Notes under the pieces: generated by a model
The model's database searches: none
What the model was told of the DNA's origin: nothing
The model's input: the letters and a program-made list of their open reading frames with translations, nothing else
Part shown: positions 34,860-45,126 of the stretch, piece after piece
Layout: every line of letters starts with the position of its first letter
Position numbering within the stretch: the first letter of the stretch is position 1
Source of the DNA: Akkermansia sp. RCC_12PD
GTDB lineage: Bacteria; Verrucomicrobiota; Verrucomicrobiia; Verrucomicrobiales; Akkermansiaceae
NCBI RefSeq assembly: GCF_036417355.1
Contig: NZ_CP143889.1
Location: forward strand, 2,728,001-2,792,000
Direction: 5' to 3'
DNA: 64,000 bases
Made by a program: the position numbers and the translations under genes

Positions 34860-35756
34860 TTATTCCTCAATCGGTGTGGCCTCGGGAATGTATTCATTCC
34901 CTGCGGGCGCAGGCTGGCGGGTATCGGTGACGAAGCCCAGCACCCGGTCCACGTCCAATTGGGACAGGACGGTGCGCACGTCCTGGTCTTCCAGAAAGCG
35001 GGTAAGCTTCACATCGTTGTAAAGCCCCTGCATATCCCCTTTTTCCACCAGTTGCCGGATGGCCGGGTCTTCGCTCAGGCTTTTGAGGCTCAGCACTCGG
35101 CTGGTGATTCGGGACCGCGGCATGTAGCAGTCAAGCTGGGTGCGGCGTTGGTCGGAGAGTTCCGGGCTGAGTGTCACCAGATAGGCGATCATCTTGGCTA
35201 GGGAGAGCCGTTCCGGGTCGTGCTCAGGAGAGACCTTTACCAGCCACGCCAGATGGGGATTGTCCGTGATGGCCTTCTTGACGGTGTAGATGGTAGGCAA
35301 AGAGATGGCGCGGGTTGGATCCATGTGGTACAGGGCCAGTTCCCGGGCGCGGGTCATTTCCGCCATGGAACCGTAATAAAAGATGCACATGACGCCCACC
35401 CAGCACACCACGGCGGCCATCAGCAGCGTGGTGACCGCTCCTTTGGCGCCCCCGAACCCCATCCGGCGCCCCCAGGAGAACACGTCACTGAACCAGAAGA
35501 GGCCGTGCATGAAGACAAAGAAGACGGCGAGCGCTCCTCCGATGGATAGGACGGAAACCATCCACTCCCGCGGATCGCTGGTGATGAAGGAAAGGTACGT
35601 GAACCCGTATTTGGACAGCCAGAAGTACGCCGCCACGGCGGAGAGCACCGCAGCGCCGAACAAGAGCATCTTGATCATCCCCTTCAGCATGCCGAGTATG
35701 ATGAAGCCGGCCAGCAGAGCACCCAGAACTAGGTAGAATGTGAGGGAGGAATCCAT
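34860..35756 (-). CDS. CvpA-like integral membrane protein
   Basis: A 298-residue protein. The Met at 35756 is chosen because it directly precedes the first membrane helix (FYLVLGALLAGFIILGML); the longer frame adds a Pro/Ala-rich stretch. Hydrophobic segments lie at about residues 6-45, 65-90 and 105-130, followed by a 170-residue hydrophilic C-terminus. The helix layout is reminiscent of CvpA-family proteins, but no motif is decisive. It sits 29 bases downstream of aroC and may share its transcript. Confidence 0.55.
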   Translation of the reverse strand: MDSSLTFYLVLGALLAGFIILGMLKGMIKMLLFGAAVLSAVAAYFWLSKYGFTYLSFITSDPREWMVSVLSIGGALAVFFVFMHGLFWFSDVFSWGRRMGFGGAKGAVTTLLMAAVVCWVGVMCIFYYGSMAEMTRARELALYHMDPTRAISLPTIYTVKKAITDNPHLAWLVKVSPEHDPERLSLAKMIAYLVTLSPELSDQRRTQLDCYMPRSRITSRVLSLKSLSEDPAIRQLVEKGDMQGLYNDVKLTRFLEDQDVRTVLSQLDVDRVLGFVTDTRQPAPAGNEYIPEATPIEE

Positions 35757-35785
35757 GAAATATCCGGAAAAAATCGGCCGCGCCT

Positions 35786-36872
35786 TTACAGTGCCCGCTG
35801 GCAGCGCTGGCGCAGGTAATGGTCGCACAGGCAAAGCCACGCCATGGCCTCTACAATGGGGACGGCGCGCGGCAGTACGCAGGCGTCATGGCGTCCCTTG
35901 CCCTTGAGCCGCGTGTCCTCCCCGGTCCGGTTCACCGTCTGCTGGTCGAGCATCAGCGTGGCGGTTGGCTTGAAACCGATGCACATCAGAATGTCCTCCC
36001 CGTTGGAAATGCCACCCTGGATGCCGCCGGAATGGTTGGTTGTTGTCCGGACGCGGCCGTCCTGCATGCAGAAAGGGTCGTTGTGCTCCAGCCCGGTCAT
36101 TTCCGCGGCGTCGAATCCGGAGCCCACGGAGAACGCCTTGGTAGCGGGAATGCTCATCATGGCGTGGGCCAGCGTGGCGTCCAGCTTGTCGAAGACGGGG
36201 TCCCCCCAGTCCGGGAGGGCAGCCGCGCACCGTGCACTTGACCACTCCGCCCAGGGAATTGCCCGCGTCCCGCGCTTCCTTGATGGCGGAGATCATGGCT
36301 TCCGCCACGGCGGGATCAGCCGTGCGGACGATGTTGCCCTCCACCACGGCGGCGGTTACGGCCGCCCAGTCCACAGAGGCCTTCACCCGGTGCACCTGGT
36401 CCACCCAGGCGATGATTTCCATATCGGGAAACGCCTGCTTCAGCACGGCTTTTGCCACGGCTCCGGCGGCTACGCGGCCGATGGTTTCCCGGGCGGAGGC
36501 GCGCCCCCCTCCGGCCCAGGCGCGGATGCCGTATTTGGCATCGTACGTGTAGTCCGCATGGGACGGGCGGTAGGTATGCGCCATCTCGTCGTAGGCGGAG
36601 GAACGGTGGTCCTTGTTGCGCACGCTGATGGCGATGGGCGTGCCCAGCGTCATGCCGTCCAGTACGCCGGAAAGGATTTCCGCGCGGTCCTCCTCCTTGC
36701 GAGGGGTTACGATGTCGCTCTGGCCCGGCCTGCGCCGATCCAGTTCCCGCTGGATATCCTCCTCTGTCACCGGAACGAGCGACGGACAGCCGTCTATCAC
36801 CACTCCCACCCCGGCTCCATGGGATTCTCCCCACGTGGATATTCGGAACACCTGGCCAAAATTGCTGGACAT
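35786..36872 (-). CDS. aroC: Chorismate synthase, interrupted by one extra G
   Basis: This enzyme makes chorismate from EPSP in the last common step of aromatic synthesis. The N-terminal half is textbook ([56 protein letters not shown]). At 36202-36207 there are six C (six G in the coding direction). As written the frame leaves the protein after [11 protein letters not shown]. With five G it reads [14 protein letters not shown] and continues [17 protein letters not shown] through [16 protein letters not shown] to the stop at 35786, about 361 residues, the normal size. Since aroA is also present, the intact reading is expected to be needed. This may be an assembly error or a true mutation. Confidence 0.85.
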
Positions 36873-36932
36873 GGCGGCATTCTAGACGCCGCCGCCCGTC
36901 CGGTCAAGCCGCAGGCCGCCGCCGCGGGACAT

Positions 36933-36964
36933 AAAAAACACCCCGGCCAGCATTGGCCGGAGTG
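36933..36964 (-). terminator. Terminator of the HU gene
   Basis: On the minus strand CACTCCGGCCA and TGGCCGGGGTG form an 11-base stem with a 4-base loop, followed by six T. It starts about 40 bases after the HU stop codon. Confidence 0.88.
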
Positions 36965-37003
36965 CTGAAAGAAGAAAGCTCCCTGTTACGGGCAGCAGCC
37001 GTC

Positions 37004-37273
37004 TTAGCCCTTCATATTGGAAGAGGCCTTGAAAGCGACCGTCTTGGAAGCGGGGATGGCGATGGCCTTGCCGGTCTTCGGGTTGCGGCCAGTGCGGGCT
37101 TCGCGGGTCTTGGTAGCAAACGTACCGAAACCGATGATCTGCACCTTGCCGGCGGACTGCACGCCTTCCTTGATGGATTCCAGCACAGCAGCCAGAGCTT
37201 CCTCAGCGTGCTTCTTGGTCGTGTCGGCACCCAGCTTCTTTTGAATCAATTCGATCAGTTGAGCCTTGTTCAT
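37004..37273 (-). CDS. HU-family nucleoid protein
   Basis: An 89-residue DNA-bending protein. The start MNKAQLIELIQKKLG, the VQIIGFGTFATKTREARTGRNP arm region with the conserved RNP and the length all match HU/IHF proteins. It probably acts as a homodimer; IHF-like specificity cannot be judged. It is a short transcript of its own or follows murA (71 bases upstream), and a strong terminator is downstream. Confidence 0.95.
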   Translation of the reverse strand: MNKAQLIELIQKKLGADTTKKHAEEALAAVLESIKEGVQSAGKVQIIGFGTFATKTREARTGRNPKTGKAIAIPASKTVAFKASSNMKG

Positions 37274-37344
37274 AGGACTTCGGTGAATAGCACATGGATA
37301 TCTGGCAGTAAAGAAAAAATGCGAAATGCGGACAAATCGGCCCT

Positions 37345-38622
37345 TTAATCACCGTCATCAGGCAGTCTTTCCACGGCGGCGCCGATGGCCAGCAGCTTTT
37401 CGTCAATCATCTCATAGCCGCGGTCAATGTGGTACAGGCGGTGGATCTCCGTGGTGCCCTCCGCCTTCAGTGCCGCCAGTACCAGCGCGGCGGATGCCCG
37501 GAGGTCGGACGCCATCACGGGCGCTCCGCTCAGGGAATCCACGCCGGAAATAACTGCCGTGCCGTTGTCCACCTTGATGTTGGCGCCCATGCGCTTCAAT
37601 TCGGAACAGTGCATGAAGCGCTGTGGGAAAATGGTGTCCTTCACGACGGAAATTCCGGGTGTCGTGGCGAACAGGGCCGTCATCTGGGCCTGCATGTCCG
37701 TGGGGTAGCCGGGATAGGGCGCCGTTTTGATTTCCCCGCTTTTCGGCATCTTTCCGGCAATGATGGTGACGGTGTCCCCGCGTTCGTTGAACTCCACATG
37801 GTGGCCGCATCTGCGGAGCAGGTCGGTAATGACGGACATGTGTTCCTCGCACACGCGCCTCAGCGTCACGCCATCCCCCATCATGGCGGCCGCCACCATG
37901 AAAGTTCCGGCCTCGATCCGGTCCGGAATGACGGTATGATTGCAGCCCCGGAGCTTTTCCACCCCTTCAATGACGATCCGGCGTGTTCCGGCCCCCTGGA
38001 TATTGGCGCCCATCTTGATCAGGAAATTGGCCAGGTCAACCACTTCCGGTTCCGCCGCGGCGGATTCAATGACGGTGGTGCCTTTCGCCAGCACGGCGGC
38101 CATCATCAGGTTGTCCGTTCCCAGGACGGTGGGGCCGTGGTCTCCGTTCAAATCCACGGTGGCTCCTTTCAGGCCGCGGGGCGCTTCAATAATCAGGTTT
38201 CCGCGTTCTATCTGGACGGTCGCACCCAGGGCCTGAATGGCCCGGATGTGAAGGTCTACGGGACGATCGCCGATCACGCAGCCGCCCGGCAAAGGAATCA
38301 CGCACCGCTGCATGCGGGCCATCAGCGGCCCCAGAAGACAGATGGAAGCGCGCATTTTGCGCACCTGCTCATAGGCGGCTTCCGAATGCAGGTTCTTGGC
38401 CTCCACGCGCACGTTGCCGCTGGACCGCTCCACAGAGGCACCCAGCTGGCCCATGATCTGCACCATGAAATTGGTATCGGAAACATCCGGCACGCGGCGC
38501 ACTACCACGGGTTCATCCGTCAGCAGGGATGCGGCCAGAATGGGCAGGGAAGCGTTTTTGGAACCGCTGATATTGACGGCTCCCCTGAGCGTAAATCCTC
38601 CGTGTACAACAAGCTTCTCCAT
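37345..38622 (-). CDS. murA: UDP-N-acetylglucosamine 1-carboxyvinyltransferase
   Basis: A 425-residue enzyme for the first committed step of peptidoglycan synthesis, transferring enolpyruvate from PEP to UDP-GlcNAc; the target of fosfomycin. The start [20 protein letters not shown] with [15 protein letters not shown] is conserved, and the fosfomycin-reactive Cys is present at residue 115 ([14 protein letters not shown]), so sensitivity is expected. The Met at 38622 gives normal length; the frame is open further upstream only across the RNase P RNA gene. HU follows 71 bases downstream. Confidence 0.95.
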   Translation of the reverse strand: MEKLVVHGGFTLRGAVNISGSKNASLPILAASLLTDEPVVVRRVPDVSDTNFMVQIMGQLGASVERSSGNVRVEAKNLHSEAAYEQVRKMRASICLLGPLMARMQRCVIPLPGGCVIGDRPVDLHIRAIQALGATVQIERGNLIIEAPRGLKGATVDLNGDHGPTVLGTDNLMMAAVLAKGTTVIESAAAEPEVVDLANFLIKMGANIQGAGTRRIVIEGVEKLRGCNHTVIPDRIEAGTFMVAAAMMGDGVTLRRVCEEHMSVITDLLRRCGHHVEFNERGDTVTIIAGKMPKSGEIKTAPYPGYPTDMQAQMTALFATTPGISVVKDTIFPQRFMHCSELKRMGANIKVDNGTAVISGVDSLSGAPVMASDLRASAALVLAALKAEGTTEIHRLYHIDRGYEMIDEKLLAIGAAVERLPDDGD

Positions 38623-38763
38623 AGTGGTGGCAATTAGGTGACGGATTCTACACATTTGCGAAGTCCTTGCAATCCCAAACAGGCCGCGGAACCGGACAAA
38701 TTCCCCGGATGTTTTTGTTCCGGGAAAAACCGCGCCGGAATGGACAAAGAAAAAGACATCAGG

Positions 38764-39178
<415 letters not shown>

Positions 39179-39184
39179 ACGGAC

Positions 39185-39213
39185 TACATACGCTTTCGGG
39201 AAAGTCCGGTAAA
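39185..39213 (-). promoter_or_regulatory. Candidate rnpB promoter
   Basis: On the minus strand TTTACC (39208-39213) and TATGTA (39185-39190) are separated by 17 bases, and the rnpB P1 helix begins 7 bases further on, at the expected start point. The match to the -10 consensus is only moderate. Confidence 0.45.
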
Positions 39214-39833
39214 GCCCAAAGAAAAAAACGGAGCATTTTTTTGACGCCGGCCTTTCCGGACCTGGCACTTTCCTCCGCTCCATCCCCGTTTTCCAAAAAA
39301 TCCATCCGGAGGAAGCCTTCGTAAGATCGTTTCCTCCTTTCATCGTAAAGGCCGGAATTCCCGTATTCCCGCATATCCGGAGAGTGTGCGGACTTCTCCT
39401 CCGTCCCTCCTGAAAAACTTGGAGGCGAAGCGTTCTTCATCGGCGCCTTTCAGACTCCTCTTCCTTCCCCACTTGCGGCGGAATGTGAGACAAAGGAAAA
39501 AGCGGCCACAGGATATTTCCCGTGACCGCTCCAACTTACTACCTATGAAAACCAGCTTCGTCCGTTGCTCCTGAAAAGCTCTCTCCTTCCTCTCAGGCGG
39601 ACTTTGCCGATAACCCCGGCAATATACTTCCCTGCCGCAGAAAATCAATCCTCATTCTGGTCCGTAACGCCTTTCCGTCCGGAGAACCGCAGTACAGTCG
39701 GCTTTACTGCATGGTTTCTGCCGAAGGGACGGCTTTTCTTCCCCTCCGCCCATTCCGCTCCGGGCTCCCGGCCCTTCTAATTGGCTTGATTCGATGCCCG
39801 ATACAGGGTAGTTCTTCCGGGACAGAAAAGCTC
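39214..39833. other. Long intergenic region upstream of aroA
   Basis: This 620-base gap between rnpB and aroA is pyrimidine-rich on the plus strand and contains no convincing gene. A hairpin at 39495-39535 looks like a terminator for leftward transcription, hinting at an unannotated transcript from about 39540-39830. A short frame MKTSFVRCS at 39544 is too small to judge. Confidence 0.4.
39494..39536 (-). terminator. Orphan terminator-like hairpin
   Basis: Read on the minus strand, AGCGGTCAC and GTGGCCGCT (one G-T pair) form a 9-base stem with a 12-base loop, followed by TTTTCC. No gene is recognised immediately upstream on the minus strand. Confidence 0.5.
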
Positions 39834-41144
39834 ATGAACCTTCACTCCCGTTCCATTTCTTCCCTGCAAGGGGTACTGACCGTACCCGGAGACAAGAGCA
39901 TCTCCCACCGCGCCGCCATTCTGGGCGGCCTGGCGGACGGAGTGACGGAAGTAGACAACTTCCTGTGCAGTGAGGACTGCCTGAACACCCTGCGCGCCAT
40001 GGAACAACTGGGAGCGCGGGTGGAGGTGCTGGAGAGCCGGGAAGGCTGCGGCCCCGTGCGCTTCCGCATCACGGGCGTGGCCATGCGGCCCCATTCTCCC
40101 TCCCGTCCCATTGATTGCGGGAATTCCGGCACGGGCATGAGACTGCTGGCCGGCATGCTGGCTGCCTGCCCATTTGATTCCGAGATGTTCGGGGACGCCT
40201 CCCTGAGTTCCCGCCCCATGGGCCGCATCATGAGCCCTCTGGAACAGATGGGAGCAAAAATTGAGGCCCGCGGAAGCAAACCCGGGTGCGCCCCGTTGTT
40301 CATCCATGCGGGACACGTCCGCCCCATCTCCTACACTCTTCCCATGGCGAGCGCCCAAGTGAAAAGCGCCATCCTGCTGGCCGGCATGTTTGCCGAGGGC
40401 ATCACCACCGTCATCCAGCCTGCCGTCACGCGCGACCACACGGAACGCCTGTTCCGCCATTTCGGAGTTCCCTGCTCCGTGGACGGCCTGGTTGTCAGCA
40501 CGGAAGGCCCCGCCCTTCCCCGCGCCCATGATCTGACGGTTCCGGCAGACATCTCTTCCGCCGCCTTCTGGATGGTTGCCGCCGCCACCCGCCCCGGCTC
40601 CCGTCTGACGCTGCGCCAGGTAGGGCTCAACGAGAGCCGCTGCGCCGTCATCAGCGCCCTGCGGCGCATGGGCGCGCAAATGGACATTGTGAAAACCTCT
40701 CCGGAAGATGCCGGGGAACCCTACGGAGACATCACCATCTACGGCGCCGACTCCCTCCATGGCACCGCTCTTTTGCCGGAGGAAATCCCCAACCTGATCG
40801 ATGAAATCCCCATTCTCGCCGTAGCGGGAGCCTTGTCGGACGGCGACCTTGTCGTCCGCAACGCCCGTGAACTGCGGGTGAAGGAGACGGACCGGATCGC
40901 CACCACGGCGGCCAACCTCCGGGCCATGGGCGCGACTGTTGAAGAATTTGACGACGGAATGATCGTCCGCGGCGGCGCGGACCTGAAAGGTGCGGAACTG
41001 CCCAGCTACGGAGACCACCGGATCGCCATGAGCTTCCTGGTGGCGGGATTCAGCGCCTGCGGGGAAACCGTCCTGACGGATGCCGGATGCATTAATACGT
41101 CCTACCCCGGATTTGATCGGGATTTAAGCCAATTCCTCCAATAA
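39834..41144 (+). CDS. aroA: 3-phosphoshikimate 1-carboxyvinyltransferase (EPSP synthase)
   Basis: A 436-residue enzyme that joins shikimate-3-phosphate and PEP to EPSP, the substrate of AroC. Conserved motifs: LTVPGDKSISHRA near residue 16, DCGNSGTGMRLLAG near 92 and RELRVKETDRIATTAANLRAMG late. The start at 39834 precedes SRSISSLQGVLTVPGDKS; an earlier in-frame Met adds an unconserved stretch. It is closely related in fold to MurA, but the DKSISHR motif identifies it as AroA. Confidence 0.95.
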   Translation: MNLHSRSISSLQGVLTVPGDKSISHRAAILGGLADGVTEVDNFLCSEDCLNTLRAMEQLGARVEVLESREGCGPVRFRITGVAMRPHSPSRPIDCGNSGTGMRLLAGMLAACPFDSEMFGDASLSSRPMGRIMSPLEQMGAKIEARGSKPGCAPLFIHAGHVRPISYTLPMASAQVKSAILLAGMFAEGITTVIQPAVTRDHTERLFRHFGVPCSVDGLVVSTEGPALPRAHDLTVPADISSAAFWMVAAATRPGSRLTLRQVGLNESRCAVISALRRMGAQMDIVKTSPEDAGEPYGDITIYGADSLHGTALLPEEIPNLIDEIPILAVAGALSDGDLVVRNARELRVKETDRIATTAANLRAMGATVEEFDDGMIVRGGADLKGAELPSYGDHRIAMSFLVAGFSACGETVLTDAGCINTSYPGFDRDLSQFLQ

Positions 41145-41424
41145 CCGGCGGAAAACGTTTATGGGGGCTTCACTTAACCATTTGCCGCCTCTGACCATCC
41201 ATTTCACCATGGGAGGATAGCCGGATTAAGAAACTCCGGCCTTCCTTCCTCCTTTCCCATTCCGCTCTCCAACGCCCTTTCCCTGGAAAGTGAGCTTGTA
41301 AATCTGTTGTTAAAAACTTTCCTTATTCCTTCATGAAAAGGAGGATATTTCCCTCCTTCACCAGGTTTCAAGTCGAGTTCTCTCTTGCCAGATCACTTTT
41401 CATCCGCCATAATAAAAAAAGCAT

Positions 41425-42708
41425 ATGAACACTTTTGTCTCTCTTTGTCTCATTGGCGGCCTCGGCATCGGGTCCCTCTGCTCTGCCCAGCAGGTCATGG
41501 ATAACGATGCCAAGAAGAAGGTTATCAAGGATTTGGATAACCTTTTGGCGCTGAACAGATCCGCAGAAACCAAAGTGATCAATGCGGCTATCAGCAGGCT
41601 TTCCGCCGCAGGCCGGGACCCCAATGCCGCCTACGATTTGCTGATCCAGTCCAAGAAGCTTCTGATGGAAGCGGAAAAGGAAAAGGACCGCCAGCAGGGC
41701 AAAAGCGCCAAAAACGCATCTAATGCCCTGAAAGACTGGATGGACCGTGAAGCCAAGAAATACCAGGACAAAAACTCCCGCAAGGGGTTGATGCTTCAAT
41801 ACCAGTGGGGCGTTCTCGTACTCAAGGCCCGCCTGAAGGAGAACATGATGAAAGCCACTTCCACAGGCAGTGTGGAAGAAGAAATTCTGGACGTTACGGA
41901 ATTCCAGAAGCCGGCCATGGATCTGTTGAATGCCTACATTTCCGCCTGTTCAGATCCCGACTTCGTGGACCCTTCCTCTTCATCCAAGAATAACAATGGC
42001 GGAGGTGCGGGCCGGGCCGGCGCGCGCATTGCGGAGCAATCCGTGCTGGGCACGGAAGTGGGCGAAGCTCTCGGCATCGCCAGCATGTCGTCCCGGGCAT
42101 TTCCGGACTCCATGAAAAACCGGGATGAAATTTTTGAAAAACTCTTCTTCGTCGGCTACCGGAAGACGCGGAATCTGGCTGCATTAAGGGCGGCGTGGAG
42201 TAAACGGATCGCTATGGAAACGCTTCTCGGCAAGGTGAGCCATGCCATTTCCTCCGGTAAAAAGTCCGGGATGCAGGGCCGCATCGCCTCCGCCTCGGAA
42301 GAAGAATTCGACGAACGGGATTTATCCCTGCTTGACCGCCTGCGCTGGCGCTGCGAGCTGGACTGCTTTGAACTCGGGGACCAGGCGAACGCCACCCGGA
42401 ACATGATGGCGCTGATCAAGAACACGGTGGACCCCGTCCGCCGGGAACAGGGCATCAGGACTCTCCGGGACAAGCTCATCCAGAGTATGCGGAAAATGAT
42501 TCCAGGCGCAGACGGTGAAATGGCCGCATCGGACCCTTCTTCCGCCGCGCCGCGCTCTGCCGCACCCCGTCCTCCCGCCAGGCGGACTCCTTCCACTACG
42601 ATAACGACGAGTCGGGAAATGGACGATCCGGGTGCCATCGGCACGGACGTTCCCAGACCGCCCAAACCGGACCCCGCCAAGAGCGACGATTTTTTTGAAG
42701 ACGTCTGA
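41425..42708 (+). CDS. Secreted helical protein of unknown function
   Basis: A 427-residue protein with a signal peptide (MNTFVSLCLIGGLGIGSLCSA). The mature part to residue 340 is charged and helical (KKKVIKDLDNLLALNRSAETK, EAEKEKDRQQGKSAKNASNAL); a Gly/Ser/Asn-rich break occurs near 185. The last 70 residues are Pro/Ala/Ser-rich with acidic end (SDDFFEDV). No enzyme motif was recognised; it could be a periplasmic scaffold. It is on its own between aroA and the alcohol dehydrogenase. Confidence 0.65.
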   Translation: MNTFVSLCLIGGLGIGSLCSAQQVMDNDAKKKVIKDLDNLLALNRSAETKVINAAISRLSAAGRDPNAAYDLLIQSKKLLMEAEKEKDRQQGKSAKNASNALKDWMDREAKKYQDKNSRKGLMLQYQWGVLVLKARLKENMMKATSTGSVEEEILDVTEFQKPAMDLLNAYISACSDPDFVDPSSSSKNNNGGGAGRAGARIAEQSVLGTEVGEALGIASMSSRAFPDSMKNRDEIFEKLFFVGYRKTRNLAALRAAWSKRIAMETLLGKVSHAISSGKKSGMQGRIASASEEEFDERDLSLLDRLRWRCELDCFELGDQANATRNMMALIKNTVDPVRREQGIRTLRDKLIQSMRKMIPGADGEMAASDPSSAAPRSAAPRPPARRTPSTTITTSREMDDPGAIGTDVPRPPKPDPAKSDDFFEDV

Positions 42709-42800
42709 ACCGTCTTCATTCTGGAAATGCTGTCCTGCGGAGGCGTCGGCGTACACGGAATGCGCAGAGCATTCTTGACGTTCGGCGTCTCCGTTTTACT

Positions 42801-43970
42801 ATGAGAGCCATGTATCAGCCATTTCAATTTTTCATGCCCGCCCAGATCTTCTTTGGCGCGGGATGTCTGGACCAGCTTGGCACGGCTCCCCTCCCCGGCT
42901 CCAAGGCTCTGATCGTCATCGGCGGAACGTCCGTCAGGCGTCTCGGCTATTTGGACCGCGTACAATCCCTGCTGAAGCAGCAGGGCGTGGAAAGCGTCGT
43001 CTTCGACAAAGTGCAGCCCAATCCGGTGGTGGAACATGTAATGGAGGCCGCCGCCCTGGCGAAGGAAACGGGGTGCGACTTCGTAGTCGGCCTTGGCGGC
43101 GGCAGCAGCATGGACTCCGCCAAAAGCATTGCCGTGATGGCCTCCAATCCGGGAACGTATTGGGACTACATTCAGGGGGGCTCCGGCCTGGGACTTGAAA
43201 TACCCAACCAGCCCTTGCCCATTGTCTGCATCACCACTACGGCGGGCACGGGAACGGAAGCGGACCCCTGGACGGTCATCACCAAGGAGGACACGCAGGA
43301 GAAAATCGGCTTCGGCTACCGGGGAACCTTCCCCACCATGTCCATTGTGGACCCGGAACTCATGCTCTCCGTTCCTCCCAAATTGACCGCCTACCAGGGG
43401 TTTGACGCCCTGTTCCACGCCGTGGAAGGATACATGGCAAAGGTGGCCTCCCCCATGAGCGACATGTTCGCCCTCCAGGCCATCGAATACATTGCCAAAT
43501 ACCTTCCCCGCGCCGTGGACAACGGGCAGGACTTGGAAGCGCGTGCCTATGTCGCGCTGGCCAATACCTATTCCGGCTTTGTGGAAACCATCTCCTGCTG
43601 CACCTCTGAACATTCCATCGAGCACGCCCTGAGCGCCTACCATCCTTCCCTGCCCCACGGAGCGGGCCTGATCATGATCTCCTGGGCCTACCATGAAGCC
43701 TACGCCCCCAGCTGTCCGGAACGGTACGCCAGAGTGGCCGCGGCCATGGGCATGGAACCCTCCGTGGACGGTTTCCTGAACGGCCTCAACAAGCTCAAGG
43801 AAGCCTGCGGCGTGGACAAGCTGAAAATGTCCGACTTCGGCATCACTCCGGATTTGTTTGAGGAATACGCCGGAACAGCCTTTTCCACCATGGGGGGCCT
43901 GTTTGAGCTGGACCGCTGCAAATTCACCACGGCGGACGTCGTGAGCATCCTGGAAAAGTCCTATTCATAA
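42801..43970 (+). CDS. Iron-containing alcohol dehydrogenase
   Basis: A 389-residue group III alcohol dehydrogenase. The NAD(P)-binding motif VGLGGGSSMDSAKSIAVMA and the metal-ligand region (FDALFHAVEGY, SEHSIEHALSAYHPSLPHGAG) with conserved Asp/His residues are clear. Members reduce aldehydes or butanal/propanediol-type substrates using Fe2+ or Zn2+; the substrate cannot be set from sequence. It suits fermentative redox balancing. An ATG at 42810 is an alternative start. A terminator follows. Confidence 0.9.
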   Translation: MRAMYQPFQFFMPAQIFFGAGCLDQLGTAPLPGSKALIVIGGTSVRRLGYLDRVQSLLKQQGVESVVFDKVQPNPVVEHVMEAAALAKETGCDFVVGLGGGSSMDSAKSIAVMASNPGTYWDYIQGGSGLGLEIPNQPLPIVCITTTAGTGTEADPWTVITKEDTQEKIGFGYRGTFPTMSIVDPELMLSVPPKLTAYQGFDALFHAVEGYMAKVASPMSDMFALQAIEYIAKYLPRAVDNGQDLEARAYVALANTYSGFVETISCCTSEHSIEHALSAYHPSLPHGAGLIMISWAYHEAYAPSCPERYARVAAAMGMEPSVDGFLNGLNKLKEACGVDKLKMSDFGITPDLFEEYAGTAFSTMGGLFELDRCKFTTADVVSILEKSYS

Positions 43971-44034
43971 GCACGGAATTTTCGCCGCCGTTCCTTGTGA
44001 TTGACTTGCTTCAGGATAATATGCAAGTATCCGG

Positions 44035-44070
44035 GCCGTCCGCTTCCCTGGCGGGCGGCTTTTTATTTTT
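44035..44070 (+). terminator. Terminator after the alcohol dehydrogenase
   Basis: GCCGTCCGC (44035-44043) and GCGGGCGGC (44051-44059) form a 9-base stem (one G-T) followed by TTTTTATTTTTT. It lies 65 bases after the stop. Confidence 0.85.
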
Positions 44071-44088
44071 TCACTCCTTTTTTTCTCC

Positions 44089-45042
44089 ATGTCCCTTCCC
44101 CTCCTCATTACCGGAACCATCGGCATTGACACCATCATTACTCCCCGCGGCCGGGCGGAAGGGGTGTTGGGCGGCTCCGTCTCCTTCGCCGCCGTAGCCG
44201 CCCTGCTGTTTGCAGACCGGGTGGATGCCGTCAGCATCATTGGAGAGGATTTCCCCGTTCATTATGAAGAGGCCCTGGCCGCCAAGGGGCTGTGCATGGA
44301 CGGAGTAGAGCGCAAAAAGGGTCCTTCCTTTGCCTGGACAGGGGAGTATTTCGACAATATGAACAAGCGCAGGACGGTCTGCGCCAACGATTCCGTGATG
44401 CTTGACTGGCAAGTAAACGTACAGGAAGCCCTGCGCAGCCATCCCGTGCTGGTTTGCTGCTGCATGGTTCCCGCCCAGCAGCTCAAGTGCATGGAACAGT
44501 GCCCGGACGCCTCCCTGGTGCTTTCCGACTCCATGGACAAGTGGCTGCGGCGCCAGCCGGAACTGCTGGACGCCGTCATCTCCCGCTCCCATATCACCAT
44601 GATGAACGAGGACGAGGCCAAGGAATACGCCGGCGCCTCCACCATTCTGGAAGCCGGGGAATTCCTGCTTTCCAGGGGTGCCACCTACGCCGTCGTGAAG
44701 CAGGGCGAATACGGAGCCACCCTCATCGGCCGCGAAAAGGACGGCCGGACCAGGATTTTCCGCTGCCCGGCCTATCCTCTGAAAACGCTTGTGGACCCCA
44801 CCGGGGCCGGAGACACGTTCCTGGGCGCTCTGGCCGGCTATCTGTCCACCCTGCCGGAGGGACTGCCTTCCTTCGAGGATATGAAGCGCGGCATTGTGTA
44901 CGGCACGGTGGCCGCCTCCTTCACGTGCGAATCCTTTTCCGCAGACGCCCTGCTTTCCATGACTCCGGAAACGTTCCGCGGACGCCTGGCGGAATACACG
45001 GAAATGTGCAGTATCCCTGCCGCGTGCAATTCTTGGATTTAA
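44089..45042 (+). CDS. PfkB-family sugar kinase
   Basis: A 317-residue ribokinase-like kinase. The anion-hole signature DPTGAGDTFLGALAGYL is at about residue 243, and the N-terminal GGSVSFAAVAALLFA is the usual substrate-side motif. Adenosine kinase-like and fructokinase-like enzymes share these; the substrate is not defined. The presence of SIIGEDFP near residue 50 is family-typical. It begins shortly after the dehydrogenase terminator, so its promoter must overlap that hairpin region. It converges with lpxC-fabZ. Confidence 0.88.
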   Translation: MSLPLLITGTIGIDTIITPRGRAEGVLGGSVSFAAVAALLFADRVDAVSIIGEDFPVHYEEALAAKGLCMDGVERKKGPSFAWTGEYFDNMNKRRTVCANDSVMLDWQVNVQEALRSHPVLVCCCMVPAQQLKCMEQCPDASLVLSDSMDKWLRRQPELLDAVISRSHITMMNEDEAKEYAGASTILEAGEFLLSRGATYAVVKQGEYGATLIGREKDGRTRIFRCPAYPLKTLVDPTGAGDTFLGALAGYLSTLPEGLPSFEDMKRGIVYGTVAASFTCESFSADALLSMTPETFRGRLAEYTEMCSIPAACNSWI

Positions 45043-45057
45043 GCGTTTCCGTCCATG

Positions 45058-45090
45058 AAAAAAACCGGCGCGGACAGGCACGCCGGGGTT
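45058..45090. terminator. Bidirectional terminator between the PfkB kinase and lpxC-fabZ
   Basis: CCGGCG (45065-45070) pairs with CGCCGG (45081-45086), extended by G-T/G-C pairs; leftward it is followed by seven T and rightward by GGGTTTTG. It lies between converging genes. Confidence 0.75.
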
Positions 45091-45126
45091 TTGAAAGGGG
45101 AATCAACCTGCAAGGTGGAGGACAGG

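Noticed and set aside
39777-39833. A tRNA-like GATTCGATGCC segment before aroA
   Set aside because: No cloverleaf could be drawn; acceptor and anticodon stems are missing.
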